Made by a program: the position numbers and the translations under genes
NCBI RefSeq assembly: GCF_040676675.1
Contig: NZ_JBFAPK010000049.1
Span: 1 to 64,000 of the forward strand
DNA length: 64,000 bases
Origin: JBFAPK01 sp040676675
GTDB lineage: Bacteria > Actinomycetota > Actinomycetes > Mycobacteriales > Micromonosporaceae
Direction: 5' to 3'
Notes under the pieces: model-generated
Told to the model about the DNA's origin: nothing
Databases searched by the model: none
Seen by the model: the letters and a program-made list of their open reading frames with translations, nothing else
Part shown: piece by piece, positions 8,624 through 17,785 of the stretch
How the letters are laid out: the number at the start of each line of letters is the position of its first letter
Position numbering within the stretch: the first letter of the stretch is position 1

Positions 8624-9295
8624 TCAGTTCGCCAGCGCCGGCTCGGTACGGGTCACGCGGCGCACCGTCCAGACGGTGATCGCCAGCAGCAGCGCGTACG
8701 GCGGGTAGCCCAGCAGCAGCCGGGCCACGCCGAGCGCGTTGTTCATGTGCGCCGCCCAGAAGACCGCCTGCACCCCGACCTTGAGCAGCCAGACCACGCC
8801 CCAGAGCACGGTCAGCCAGGTGAAGGTGCGGACCAGTCGGGGATCGTCGCGCCACTCGGAGCGCCCGCCCGCCATCAGTACCGACCAGAGCCAACCGACC
8901 AGCGGCTGACGGATCGCGGCGGAGAGCAGCAGCGCCAGCCCGTAGCCGATGCCCTGGAGGATGCCCGGCAGGTAGAAGTCCCGCTCGTCGCCGGTGCGCC
9001 AGGCGATGAAGGCGCCGATCGCGATGCCGAAGAGGCCGTTGACGGCGTGCCGGATCGGGCGGCGCTGGGCCAGCCGTACCGCCGCGATCGCCACCGCGAC
9101 GGCGACCGAGGCGATCAGCGCGGGGTTGAGCTCGCTGACGACGTTGACCAGGACGAAGACGACGACCGGGATGCTCGACTCGGCCAGCCCGCGCCAGCCG
9201 CCGATCTGCTCGGCGACCTGCTCGGCCATGCTCGGCAGCGGCGCGTCGTCCGGGTCGGTCTCCGCCTTCTCGGTGTGCTGCGGTCCAGTCGTCAT
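8624..9295 (-). CDS. DUF3159 family integral membrane protein
   Basis: A 223-residue protein with an N-terminal soluble, acidic stretch of about 35 residues, then roughly six hydrophobic segments, such as VVVFVLVNVVS near residues 43-53 and ILQGIGYGLALLL near 113-125. This matches the DUF3159 family found across Actinobacteria. Function is unknown; no catalytic motif is evident. It lies 43 nt downstream of the OB-fold gene on the same strand, the usual arrangement in this lineage, so the two and the DUF3710 and dut genes upstream may share transcription. ATG start at 9295. Confidence 0.85.
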   Translation of the reverse strand: MTTGPQHTEKAETDPDDAPLPSMAEQVAEQIGGWRGLAESSIPVVVFVLVNVVSELNPALIASVAVAVAIAAVRLAQRRPIRHAVNGLFGIAIGAFIAWRTGDERDFYLPGILQGIGYGLALLLSAAIRQPLVGWLWSVLMAGGRSEWRDDPRLVRTFTWLTVLWGVVWLLKVGVQAVFWAAHMNNALGVARLLLGYPPYALLLAITVWTVRRVTRTEPALAN

Positions 9296-9338
9296 CTACG
9301 CGTCTTCCGTTCGCCGGTGTCGCTGTTCCGCCGCTGGC

Positions 9339-9719
9339 TCACCGCGGCAGTTCGAGCTCGTAGTGCGGGTTGTAGATGACTTTACGGTCATCGCGCATCG
9401 CCACGCGACCACGCGCGATGACTTGCCGGCCCGGTTCGATGCCCGCGATGTGGCGGCGACCCAGCCAGACCAGGGTGACCACGTCGCTGCCGTCGTAGAG
9501 GTCGGCCTCCAGCGTCGGCAGGTTGGTACGCGGGGTGTAGACGACGGTACGCAGCCGCCCGGAGACGCACACCACCTGACCGCGCCGGCACTGCCCGGCC
9601 GGCATGCCGCCGGCCTCCTCGCTCTCCCGCTGCAGCTCCTGCGCCTCGATCTCCGCCTCGCTGGCGGTCAGCCGGTGCAGCAGCCGCCGGAACGACGTGC
9701 GACCTCCGTCGGTCGTCAT
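9339..9719 (-). CDS. OB-fold nucleic-acid-binding protein
   Basis: A 126-residue protein whose C-terminal two thirds (about 45-125) resembles the OB-fold tRNA_anti-type domain, with alternating beta-strand pattern VVCVSGRLRTVVY, DLYDGSDVVTLVWLG and RVIARGRVAM. The N-terminal 40 residues form a charged helix (SEAEIEAQELQRES). Such small OB proteins sit between DUF3159 and DUF3710 in many actinobacteria; the nucleic acid bound is unknown. Called from fold pattern and context. Confidence 0.8.
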   Translation of the reverse strand: MTTDGGRTSFRRLLHRLTASEAEIEAQELQRESEEAGGMPAGQCRRGQVVCVSGRLRTVVYTPRTNLPTLEADLYDGSDVVTLVWLGRRHIAGIEPGRQVIARGRVAMRDDRKVIYNPHYELELPR

Positions 9720-9915
9720 GACCCGGTCTCACCCCTCTGGGCGCGTTCGGAACCGCCGGGGCGCCCGCTCCGGCCCGGCCGTCACGCCGGCCGTAGCGCA
9801 AAGCGTACGCCGGGTGGGCCTCTGGCAGCCGTCCGGCGGGTACGCCGCCGGGGCGGCCGGCGGTCGGGGCGGGACCGGTGGTCGGGGCGGGGCCGCTTCT
9901 TCCCGGGCGGGACGG

Positions 9916-9962
9916 CGAAGGGCCCCTGTTCCGCGCCGGAAACGGCGGGAAGGGGCCCTTCG
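9916..9962. terminator. Strong hairpin upstream of the OB-fold gene, after the DUF3710 stop
   Basis: GAAGGGCCCCT (9917-9927) pairs with AGGGGCCCTTC (9951-9961) around a 23-nt partly self-complementary interior. It lies 15 nt beyond the DUF3710 stop on the minus strand and likely ends or attenuates that transcript before the OB-fold gene. The remaining sequence 9720-9915 shows no gene. Confidence 0.6.
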
Positions 9963-9976
9963 GGACGGTTCGGGGG

Positions 9977-10738
9977 TCAGATCGAGCCGCGCGGTCGGGG
10001 GGAGGGTCGGCCCGGGAAGCCGCCGTCGCCGGGGGCGCCGTTGACCTGGCCACCCTGGCCAGCCGGGGGCCCGACCGGAGCCCCCGGCGCCCCGGCGTCC
10101 TGCTGTCCGGCCTGCTGCTCCGCGACCTCCCGGGGCAGCCGCAGCGGCAGCGGTTCCCGTACCGGCTTCGCCTCGCTGCCGCGGTCGACCACCAGGCCCT
10201 CCAGGCACTCGGCCAACGGGCCGGCCGCGCCCGGGTCCGCGGCGGCGGCGCCCTGGTAGACCCCGCGCACCATCCAGCGGGGCCCGTCGATGCCGACGAA
10301 CCGCAGGTCGGTCAGCCCGTCGGGGCTGGAAACCCGGGCCCGCAGCTCGACGCCGTACTCGCCCTCGATCTCCTCGGCGGCCACGCCCTCGTTGAACAGG
10401 GAGGTACGGATCTCCTCGCGTACCTCGTCCCAGATCCCCTCCGAGCGGGGGGCGGCGAAGACCCCGAGCTGCAGGGCGCTCTGGCCGTGCACCAGCACGA
10501 CCTGCTGGATGGTGCCGTCGGGATTCGCCTGCACCCGCACCTCGACGTCCTGCACGGCCGGGATGTGCAGGCTGCCCAGGTCGAGCCGCTGCACGTCGTC
10601 CGGGGCCGCCGAGATGTCGTACGGACCGCGCGCCGGAAGCTGGGCCTCGGCCTCGACGTGCTGCTCCTGCGGATCGCTGTCCCGCCGGCGCGACCGGGAG
10701 TGCTTACCGGAGCCGCCGCGTCCTCGGGAGAAGATCAC
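9977..10738 (-). CDS. DUF3710 domain-containing protein
   Basis: A 253-residue protein. A basic N-terminus (SRGRGG...SRSRRR) and acidic linker lead into the DUF3710 domain (about residues 45-195), with GPYDISAAPDD, LGSLHIPA, LQLGVFAAPRSEGIWDEV and FVGIDGPRWMVRG. The C-terminal 50 residues are Pro/Gly/Gln-rich and probably disordered. Function is unknown; the gene is almost always beside dut in actinobacteria, here 19 nt downstream of it on the same strand. GTG 10738 was chosen because GGAAGGCGG lies just upstream and homology begins there. Confidence 0.9.
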   Translation of the reverse strand: MIFSRGRGGSGKHSRSRRRDSDPQEQHVEAEAQLPARGPYDISAAPDDVQRLDLGSLHIPAVQDVEVRVQANPDGTIQQVVLVHGQSALQLGVFAAPRSEGIWDEVREEIRTSLFNEGVAAEEIEGEYGVELRARVSSPDGLTDLRFVGIDGPRWMVRGVYQGAAAADPGAAGPLAECLEGLVVDRGSEAKPVREPLPLRLPREVAEQQAGQQDAGAPGAPVGPPAGQGGQVNGAPGDGGFPGRPSPRPRGSI

Positions 10739-10757
10739 TTTATCCGCCTTCCGTTCC

Positions 10758-11243
10758 TCAGCTCTGCTCGCTCGCGCCCGGCGGCGTGAGCAGCCCGGCG
10801 TGTCCGCCGGTCGACCCGTGCCCGCCGGCGCCCCGCGCGGAACCGGGCAGTTCGTCGACGATCTCGAACCGGGCCCGCTCCACCCGCTGCACCACGAGCT
10901 GCGCGATCCGGTCACCGCGGGCGATCTTCGCCGCGGTGGTCCGGTCGTGGTTGATCAGGTTAACCAGAATCTCGCCCCGGTAGCCGGCGTCGACCGTACC
11001 GGGCGCGTTGAGCACCGTGACGCCGAGCCGCGCGGCCAGGCCCGAGCGCGGATGCACCAACCCGACGAAGCCCTCCGGCAGGGCGATGGCGACGCCGGTA
11101 CGCACCAGCGCCCGCTCCCCCGGCGGGATCTCCACCTCCTCCGCCGCCACGAGATCCGCGCCGGCGTCGCCCTGGTGGGCGTACGTGGGCAGCGGCAGAT
11201 CCGGGTCGAGCCGGCGCAGCGGTACGGGCACAGCCTGGGTCAC
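10758..11243 (-). CDS. dut: dUTP diphosphatase
   Basis: Hydrolyses dUTP to dUMP and PPi, limiting uracil in DNA and supplying the dTMP precursor. At 161 residues it fits the trimeric family. Motif 1 is DAGADLVA, motif 2 HPRSGLAARLGV, motif 3 NAPGTVDAGYRGEILVNLIN (uracil pocket), and motif 4 GDRIAQLVV. The C-terminal arm ends in a Gly-rich stretch resembling motif 5 (RGAGGHGSTGGH), without the usual closing phenylalanine sequence RGxGGFGSTG; here a His takes the Phe position, common in actinobacteria. GTG start at 11243. Probably heads the dut-DUF3710 unit. Confidence 0.96.
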   Translation of the reverse strand: MTQAVPVPLRRLDPDLPLPTYAHQGDAGADLVAAEEVEIPPGERALVRTGVAIALPEGFVGLVHPRSGLAARLGVTVLNAPGTVDAGYRGEILVNLINHDRTTAAKIARGDRIAQLVVQRVERARFEIVDELPGSARGAGGHGSTGGHAGLLTPPGASEQS

Positions 11244-11397
11244 GCTCTGGCCCCTTTCCTGGGTCCGAGGGTCAACGCTTCGGGTCCGGCGGTCGTCGGT
11301 GCCCCGGGCTCCCGGGGTCGTCCCCCGTCATCCTGCCGGTTACGACGGCTCCCATCCTGCCCGGTACGGACGCCACGCCGCGCCGTACCCTCGAACC

Positions 11398-11913
11398 GTG
11401 GCACTGTCCGAATCCTCACCCGCCGCCGCGCCGACCTCCGCCCCGCCGGACGGCGCGGGCTACACCGAGCGGCTGCGGCTGCCGTGGTGGCTGTGGCTGG
11501 CCGGACTGGCCGCCGCGGGGCTGCTCGCCACCGAGGTCTGGATGGGTGCCGACGGCGTACGGGCCTGGCTGCCGTTCGTGGTGCTGCCGCCGCTGACCGT
11601 GGCGGCCCTGTGGTGGCTCGGCCGGATCCGGGTGGCCGTACTCGACGGCGAGTTCCTCGTGGACGACGCCCGGCTGCCGGTGCGCTTCGTCGCCGACGCG
11701 ATCGCGCTGGACGCCGACGGCCGCCGCGAGGTGCTCGGCGTGGGCGCCGACCCGCTCGCGTTCGTGGTGCAGCGTCCCTGGGTGGCCGGTGCGGTGCAGG
11801 TGGTGCTGGACGACCCGGCGGACCCGACCCCGTACTGGGTGGTCAGCTCCCGCCACCCGGTCCGCCTCGCCGGGGCGATCCTCGCCGCCCGCGACGCCCC
11901 CGCCCGGGGCTGA
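11398..11913 (+). CDS. DUF3093 family membrane protein
   Basis: A 171-residue protein with two adjacent N-terminal transmembrane helices (about residues 28-47 and 55-73) followed by a soluble beta-rich domain with FVVQRPWVAGAVQVVLDDP and YWVVSSRHP, matching DUF3093. Members are conserved next to dut in actinobacteria; the role is unknown. GTG 11398 has no strong ribosome-binding site. Divergent from dut, with 154 nt between. No obvious operator seen. Confidence 0.85.
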   Translation: MALSESSPAAAPTSAPPDGAGYTERLRLPWWLWLAGLAAAGLLATEVWMGADGVRAWLPFVVLPPLTVAALWWLGRIRVAVLDGEFLVDDARLPVRFVADAIALDADGRREVLGVGADPLAFVVQRPWVAGAVQVVLDDPADPTPYWVVSSRHPVRLAGAILAARDAPARG

Positions 11914-11994
11914 GCCGCCGCGACGGAGCACGACGAGCCGATCCACCGCGACGCCGCCCACCGGGGCCGCCCCGCCGCGACGCCGGGCCGGCGG

Positions 11995-12894
11995 CTAGGC
12001 CGGTCCGGCGGAGATCATCTTTCGCTGTTGACGGCGCAGGTCGTCGCGGATCGCGTCGCCCAGCCCCCGGGTGGCGCGCCGGTTGAGGAAGCTCGCCACG
12101 GCGGCACCCGTGAGGAACGGCCCGAGCGTGGTGAGGTTGCGCCCGAACCGCCGCAGCAGCGTCTCCCGCAGCTCCCGGCGGGCCGCCGTACCGAGCACGG
12201 CCGCGACGCCGACGCCGGGCGTGAGCGGGTTGATGCCCCGTCGGGTGGCCCAGGCGTGGATCAGGGCGACCGCGCGCTGGGTGCCGGTCCCGGGCAGCGG
12301 TACGCCGTACGCCTCGTGCAGCTCGCCGATCAGCTTCAGCTCGATCGTCACCACCGCGACGGTCTCGGCGGCGAGCAGGATCGGCGCCGAGAGCAGGGTG
12401 GGCGTGACCGTCCACTCCACCGCCGCCAGTCCCCCGCCCGCCGCGCCGACGCCGGCCGTCGCCCGGGCGGCGTTGCGGACCAGCCGTTCGGCGAGCGCGT
12501 CGCCCTCCAGCCCGCCGAGGTGACGCCGGAGCGTCTCCTGGTCCCGGATCGGGATGCGCGGGGCGATGTCGCCGACGACGTCGGTCAGCCAGCGGATCGC
12601 CGCCCGTGGCTTGAACAGGTCGCCGACCCCGCGGGTACGCAGCTCGCCCACGAGCCGGCCGAGCAGGTGCCGCCGCCGGGCCGTGTCGATCTCGTCCTCG
12701 GCCAGGGCGGCGACCGTGGCGCCGAGCCGGCCGTCGTCCGCCCCCGAGCGGCCGATCTCCTCCACCGGCGCGCCCGTACCGCCCGGGCCGTCTCCCGTGC
12801 CGCCGCCCGGCCGGTCCCCCGTACCGCTCGGGCCGGCGACCTCGGTCCGGTCGGCGGCTGTCGGCTCCTCCGGTGCGCGGTCGGGACGGCTCAT
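11995..12894 (-). CDS. Conserved hypothetical protein, possibly EcsC-like
   Basis: A 299-residue protein. Residues 1-55 are Pro/Gly-rich and disordered. The middle is helical with a GVGAAGGGLAAVEW segment and a hydrophobic stretch LLSAPILLAAETVAVVTIELKLIGELHEAYG near 165-200, followed by ATRRGINPLTPGVGVAAVLG. The hydrophobic-helix-then-AYG pattern faintly recalls the EcsC family, but this is a weak inference. The basic C-terminus may be cytoplasmic. ATG 12894 is used; an upstream extension lacks homology-like sequence. No partner genes; convergent with the DUF3093 gene. Confidence 0.7.
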   Translation of the reverse strand: MSRPDRAPEEPTAADRTEVAGPSGTGDRPGGGTGDGPGGTGAPVEEIGRSGADDGRLGATVAALAEDEIDTARRRHLLGRLVGELRTRGVGDLFKPRAAIRWLTDVVGDIAPRIPIRDQETLRRHLGGLEGDALAERLVRNAARATAGVGAAGGGLAAVEWTVTPTLLSAPILLAAETVAVVTIELKLIGELHEAYGVPLPGTGTQRAVALIHAWATRRGINPLTPGVGVAAVLGTAARRELRETLLRRFGRNLTTLGPFLTGAAVASFLNRRATRGLGDAIRDDLRRQQRKMISAGPA

Positions 12895-13054
12895 GCTCTG
12901 ACCTCCAGCCGGGTCGATCGGTCCAGCGGCAACGCTCTCGCGACCATCAAGGTACCCATGCCGGGGCAAGCGAACTCGCGTCTCGCCCGCGCACCTCAGC
13001 CGTACCGCGGCGACCTCCACACCCGAGGCCGCCGCCCCCCTTCGTCTCCCTCGG

Positions 13055-13351
13055 TCAGGCGCACTCGCGGCAGATCAGTTCGCCGTTGCGCTCGACGGCG
13101 AGCTGGCTGCGGTGGTGCACCAGGAAGCAGCGCGCGCAGCGGAACTCGTCCGACTGCATCGGCAGCACCTTGACCGTGAGTTCCTCGTCGGCGAGATCCG
13201 CCCCGGGAAGCTCGAAGCTCTCGGCCACTTCAGCCTCGTCGACGTCCACGGCACCCGACTGTGAGTCGACCCGCCGGGCCTTGAGCTCCTCCAGGCTGTC
13301 CTCGCCGAGGTCGACCTCGTCGCGACGCGGAGCGTCGTAGTCGGTGGCCAT
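13055..13351 (-). CDS. DUF4193 family protein
   Basis: A 98-residue acidic protein starting MATDYDAPR, with an acidic middle and a C-terminal zinc-ribbon-like region (CARCFLVHHRSQL ... LICREC). This four-cysteine arrangement and the MATDYDxPR start are typical of DUF4193, universal in actinobacteria and commonly positioned near the principal sigma gene. It resembles small RNA-polymerase-associated zinc proteins, but its function is not established; no partner is claimed. ATG 13351. Confidence 0.9.
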   Translation of the reverse strand: MATDYDAPRRDEVDLGEDSLEELKARRVDSQSGAVDVDEAEVAESFELPGADLADEELTVKVLPMQSDEFRCARCFLVHHRSQLAVERNGELICRECA

Positions 13352-13775
13352 CGGTTTCACTCTCCCATATCGATATTGTCGCCTGCGGTTGTAACGCCCG
13401 ACGACACTGTTTCGGTTCCCGCTGGCCGGCCCTGTTTCCGGTCGCTCGGTCCGGCGTGTGCGGCCGGATCGCAGCCGCCAGGGCGAACCACCCCGGCGAG
13501 CGCGGTACCTTACCCCCCTTTTGGGAAGGCATGTATACCGCCCTCGCGGCAAAGTTGTACGCCCGCGCGCGCGGAGATGTTCCCAATGTGACTCAGGCGA
13601 CACGAAGATAGGGGCAGGAGTACCCGGATCGCCGTCGGCGCGCCGGCATGAGCGGCTGTTTCCGCGCGCGCGACGGACACCCGCTAACCTCAGCGGCGTA
13701 CTCGGTAGCCGTCGCCGGCGGGTCCGACCCTGCCCACGGTATCCGGCCAACACACAGCACGGGGAGAGCCTCCGG
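13352..13775. other. Divergent intergenic region, DUF4193 / LytR_C
   Basis: This 424-nt region has no supported gene. It is slightly richer in A/T around 13510-13560 (a T run after CCCCCC at about 13515 and TATAC near 13530), consistent with divergent promoters. TAAGGT on the minus strand (about 13508-13513) and TAACCT on the plus strand (13685-13690) are plausible -10 elements for the DUF4193 and LytR_C genes respectively, but no good -35 boxes were found. Confidence 0.4.
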
Positions 13776-14315
13776 ATGAGTTTTGCGCGGGTGCGAGCCC
13801 TCGTTGTCGTCGGCGCGCTGGTGGTCTGTGCCCTGATCTTCGTCGTGGTCGCCATCGTGCGGGACAGCCAGGGCGGGCAGGTCAGCGCCGAGAACTGCCC
13901 GAAGGGCTTCAAGCTGGCCAACCTGACGTTGCCGGACGAGAAGGACGTCAAGATCAACGTCTACAACGGCACGAACGAGGCCGGCCTCGCCACCGGCGTC
14001 GGCAACGACTTCAAGAACCGCAAGTTCCAGGTCCTCAAGACCGGCAACGACCCGAAGAAGAAGGGGTACGACGGGGTCGCCGTACTCCGCTACGGCCCGA
14101 AGAGCATCGGCGCGGCCACCCTGCTGCAGGCGTACTTCCTGCGGCAGGCGGAGAACGACTTCGACATCAACCGCGACGACGACGTGATCGACGTCGTGAT
14201 CGGCGGCGCGTTCCAGCAGTTGGCGACGCCGACCGAGAAGAACCAGTCGCTCGGCGACATCGGCCGCCCCTCGCCCGAGCCGGGCACCTGCCCGTCGCCG
14301 GACAAGGACAGCTGA
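13776..14315 (+). CDS. LytR C-terminal domain membrane protein
   Basis: A 179-residue protein with a single N-terminal signal-anchor helix (VRALVVVGALVVCALIFVVV, residues about 6-25) and an extracytoplasmic LytR_C domain (about 55-150) with KINVYNGTNEAGLATGVGND, FKNRKFQVLKTGND and VAVLRYGPKS. These domains accompany LytR-CpsA-Psr wall-polymer ligases; here the domain stands alone, so a role in envelope assembly is inferred. The site GGGGAGAG precedes ATG 13776. Lysine/asparagine content is higher than in its neighbours, as expected for an exported domain. Confidence 0.85.
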   Translation: MSFARVRALVVVGALVVCALIFVVVAIVRDSQGGQVSAENCPKGFKLANLTLPDEKDVKINVYNGTNEAGLATGVGNDFKNRKFQVLKTGNDPKKKGYDGVAVLRYGPKSIGAATLLQAYFLRQAENDFDINRDDDVIDVVIGGAFQQLATPTEKNQSLGDIGRPSPEPGTCPSPDKDS

Positions 14316-14413
14316 GCCGCGTACCGCCGCTCGTCGCCGGCCCGATCGCGCCCGGCGCGGCCCCACCGGGCGCCGCGCCGGATCCGAGCCTCGTCCGCGA
14401 CGGTGGGCGCCCG

Positions 14414-15238
14414 TCAGGGGCCGCCGGCGGCGTCGAGCCGGGCCAGCCGGTCGTGCAACTGGTCGAAGAGCGCCGGCGGCGCGGCGACCACCAGGTCCGG
14501 GCCGGGAGCCGCGCCGTGCAGGCCGGCGACCCGCAGACCGGCCTCGGCGGCGACCAGCCCGCCGGCCGCGTGGTCCCAGGCGTTGAGGCCCTTCTCGTAG
14601 TACGCGTCGACGGCGCCCTCGGCGGCGAGGCAGAGGTCCAGCGCCGCGGCGCCGAACCGGCGGATGTCGCGCACGTACGGGATCAGCCCGACCAGTACGT
14701 TCGCCTGGTGCGTACGGCGCGCGGCGTCGTAGCCGAAGCCGGTGGCCACCAGCGCCTGGCCGAGGTCCGTCTCGGTCGAGGCGCGCAGCCGCCGCCCGTC
14801 CCGCCAGGCACCGCCGCCGCGTGTCGCGGTCCACTCGTCGCCGGTCGCCGCGTTGCGGACCACCCCGGCCACCACCTCCCCGTCGACCTCGGCGGCGAGC
14901 GAGACGGCGTACTGGGGCAGCCCGTAGAGGTAGTTGACGGTGCCGTCGATCGGGTCGAGGATCCAGCGCACGGCACCCGGGGCGGCCGTGGCACCGGCGC
15001 CGCTGTCGCCGTACTCCTCGCCCAGCACCGTGTCGTCCGGGCGCAGCCGCCGCAGCTCGGCCACGGCCTGGCGCTCCACCGCCCGGTCGGCCGCCGTCAC
15101 CACGTCCGTGGCGGTGCTCTTGGTGGTCACCCCGGAGACTCCCTCGGCCCGCATGGCCTGGGCGGTCCCGGCCGCCTGGCGCGCGACCGTGACGGCGATC
15201 TCCAGTAGCTCCGCCGGAGCCGGTGTACTGCTCTGCAT
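14414..15238 (-). CDS. Inositol monophosphatase family protein
   Basis: A 274-residue Mg-dependent phosphatase of the IMPase/FBPase/CysQ superfamily. Metal-binding motifs are visible: GEEYGDSG, DPIDGTVNYLYGLP and the late WDHAAGGLVAAEAG. Members dephosphorylate inositol-1-phosphate (mycothiol and phosphatidylinositol synthesis) or related substrates such as histidinol phosphate; the substrate is not determined by sequence. ATG 15238 is preferred to an ATG 18 nt upstream because GGAAGGGGACGTG directly precedes it. Divergent from the principal sigma factor, as in other actinobacteria. Confidence 0.92.
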   Translation of the reverse strand: MQSSTPAPAELLEIAVTVARQAAGTAQAMRAEGVSGVTTKSTATDVVTAADRAVERQAVAELRRLRPDDTVLGEEYGDSGAGATAAPGAVRWILDPIDGTVNYLYGLPQYAVSLAAEVDGEVVAGVVRNAATGDEWTATRGGGAWRDGRRLRASTETDLGQALVATGFGYDAARRTHQANVLVGLIPYVRDIRRFGAAALDLCLAAEGAVDAYYEKGLNAWDHAAGGLVAAEAGLRVAGLHGAAPGPDLVVAAPPALFDQLHDRLARLDAAGGP

Positions 15239-15524
15239 CACGTCCCCTTCCCGCACGAGTGCGGCGTCCCGCGCCCGGCGCGAGTATCATCCTTACAAAG
15301 TCCACATACGTTCCAAGTCGGCGGCCTGGCCGCCTGTCCGGCGTGCGGCGCGGGATGATCGCCCCAGACGGCGTTACAATTCACGCCTGCCCACGTGCCA
15401 CGGACCACCGCCGACCGGCCGGCCCGGAACATGGGGGCCCTCAACCACATCGGCCCGGCTCGACGCCCCGCGCTGCGCTGGCCGATCTCGGCCGTGCTCG
15501 TTCATCGCCTCCGGAAGGTCATTC

Positions 15525-17132
<1,608 letters not shown>

Positions 17133-17293
17133 CCATTTCCGTCAACCAGTTGTGTCGGAATGATCACCAGACGTACAACAGGCATTGGTGATCGGTTGGT
17201 TACCCGGTCGTGATCGTTGACGTGGCACCCTTGGTGCACGGCACACTGTGCCTACCACGTGTGAGTTCGGTCCCCCGAGGGCACACTGGGAAG

Positions 17294-17316
17294 GCAACAC
17301 CCCGCCAGGGTGTTGC
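17294..17316 (+). promoter_or_regulatory. Hairpin in the leader of the DUF7455 gene
   Basis: GCAACACCC / GGGTGTTGC with a 5-nt loop ends 60 nt upstream of the DUF7455 start. A second dyad, GGCACA-C-TGTGCC, lies at 17240-17252, downstream of a TTGACG at 17217-17222. The first could be an attenuator or RNA-stability element and the second an operator; neither assignment is more than a possibility. Confidence 0.35.
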
Positions 17317-17376
17317 ACGATGGGTGAGCAACGACCGAAGAGAGTGTTCATCGGTGACGACCCGAGGAGGAAGGCG

Positions 17377-17610
17377 ATGACCCCGACCCTCACGCCGCCG
17401 CCCGAGACGGTGGCTCCCCCAGCCGCCGATGAACGGTGCGACCGCTGCAACGCCGCCGGCAAGCTCCGGATCACCCTGGCGGGTGGGAGCGAGCTGGTTT
17501 TCTGTGGGCATCACGCGAACAAGTACGCGGAAGAGCTCGTGAAGATCACCGTACGGTTCGCGGCCGACCCGGAGTTCAGCTGGCGTGGCGCCGATCTGAT
17601 GGCGAACTGA
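17377..17610 (+). CDS. DUF7455 small zinc-ribbon-like protein
   Basis: A 77-residue protein: Pro/Thr-rich start, then ADERCDRCNAAGKLRI and ELVFCGHHANKYAEEL, an arrangement of two CxxC/CxHH-type ligand groups (Cys, Cys, Cys, His) typical of the actinobacterial DUF7455 family found just after the principal sigma gene. It probably binds zinc; function unknown. ATG 17377 has a strong upstream site, GAGGAGGAAGGCG; an in-frame upstream ATG (MGEQRPK) would place this site inside the gene and is less likely. Confidence 0.85.
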   Translation: MTPTLTPPPETVAPPAADERCDRCNAAGKLRITLAGGSELVFCGHHANKYAEELVKITVRFAADPEFSWRGADLMAN

Positions 17611-17624
17611 ATCCGCAAACCGAC

Positions 17625-17668
17625 ATAGTCGACCGGAGGTACCCACCACGGGTGCCTCCGGTCGACTA
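17625..17668. terminator. Terminator after the DUF7455 gene
   Basis: ATAGTCGACCGGAGG pairs with CCTCCGGTCGACTAT around a short inner stem, followed by TTCCG. It starts 15 nt after the DUF7455 stop. Long perfect stem, strong candidate. Confidence 0.85.
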
Positions 17669-17785
17669 TTTCCGCCCAGAACACCCACCCGGCCCGCGGC
17701 CGGACCGGGAACGCGGACCAGCCAGGGCGCGCGGACCGGACAGAGCACCCGGACCGCGCGGACCGGTCAGAGAGCGCGGACCGGG

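Noticed and set aside
13352..13775. tRNA or small RNA gene in the 424-nt gap
   Set aside because: No T-loop-like GTTCGANTC, no cloverleaf pairing seen, and no conserved RNA recognised.
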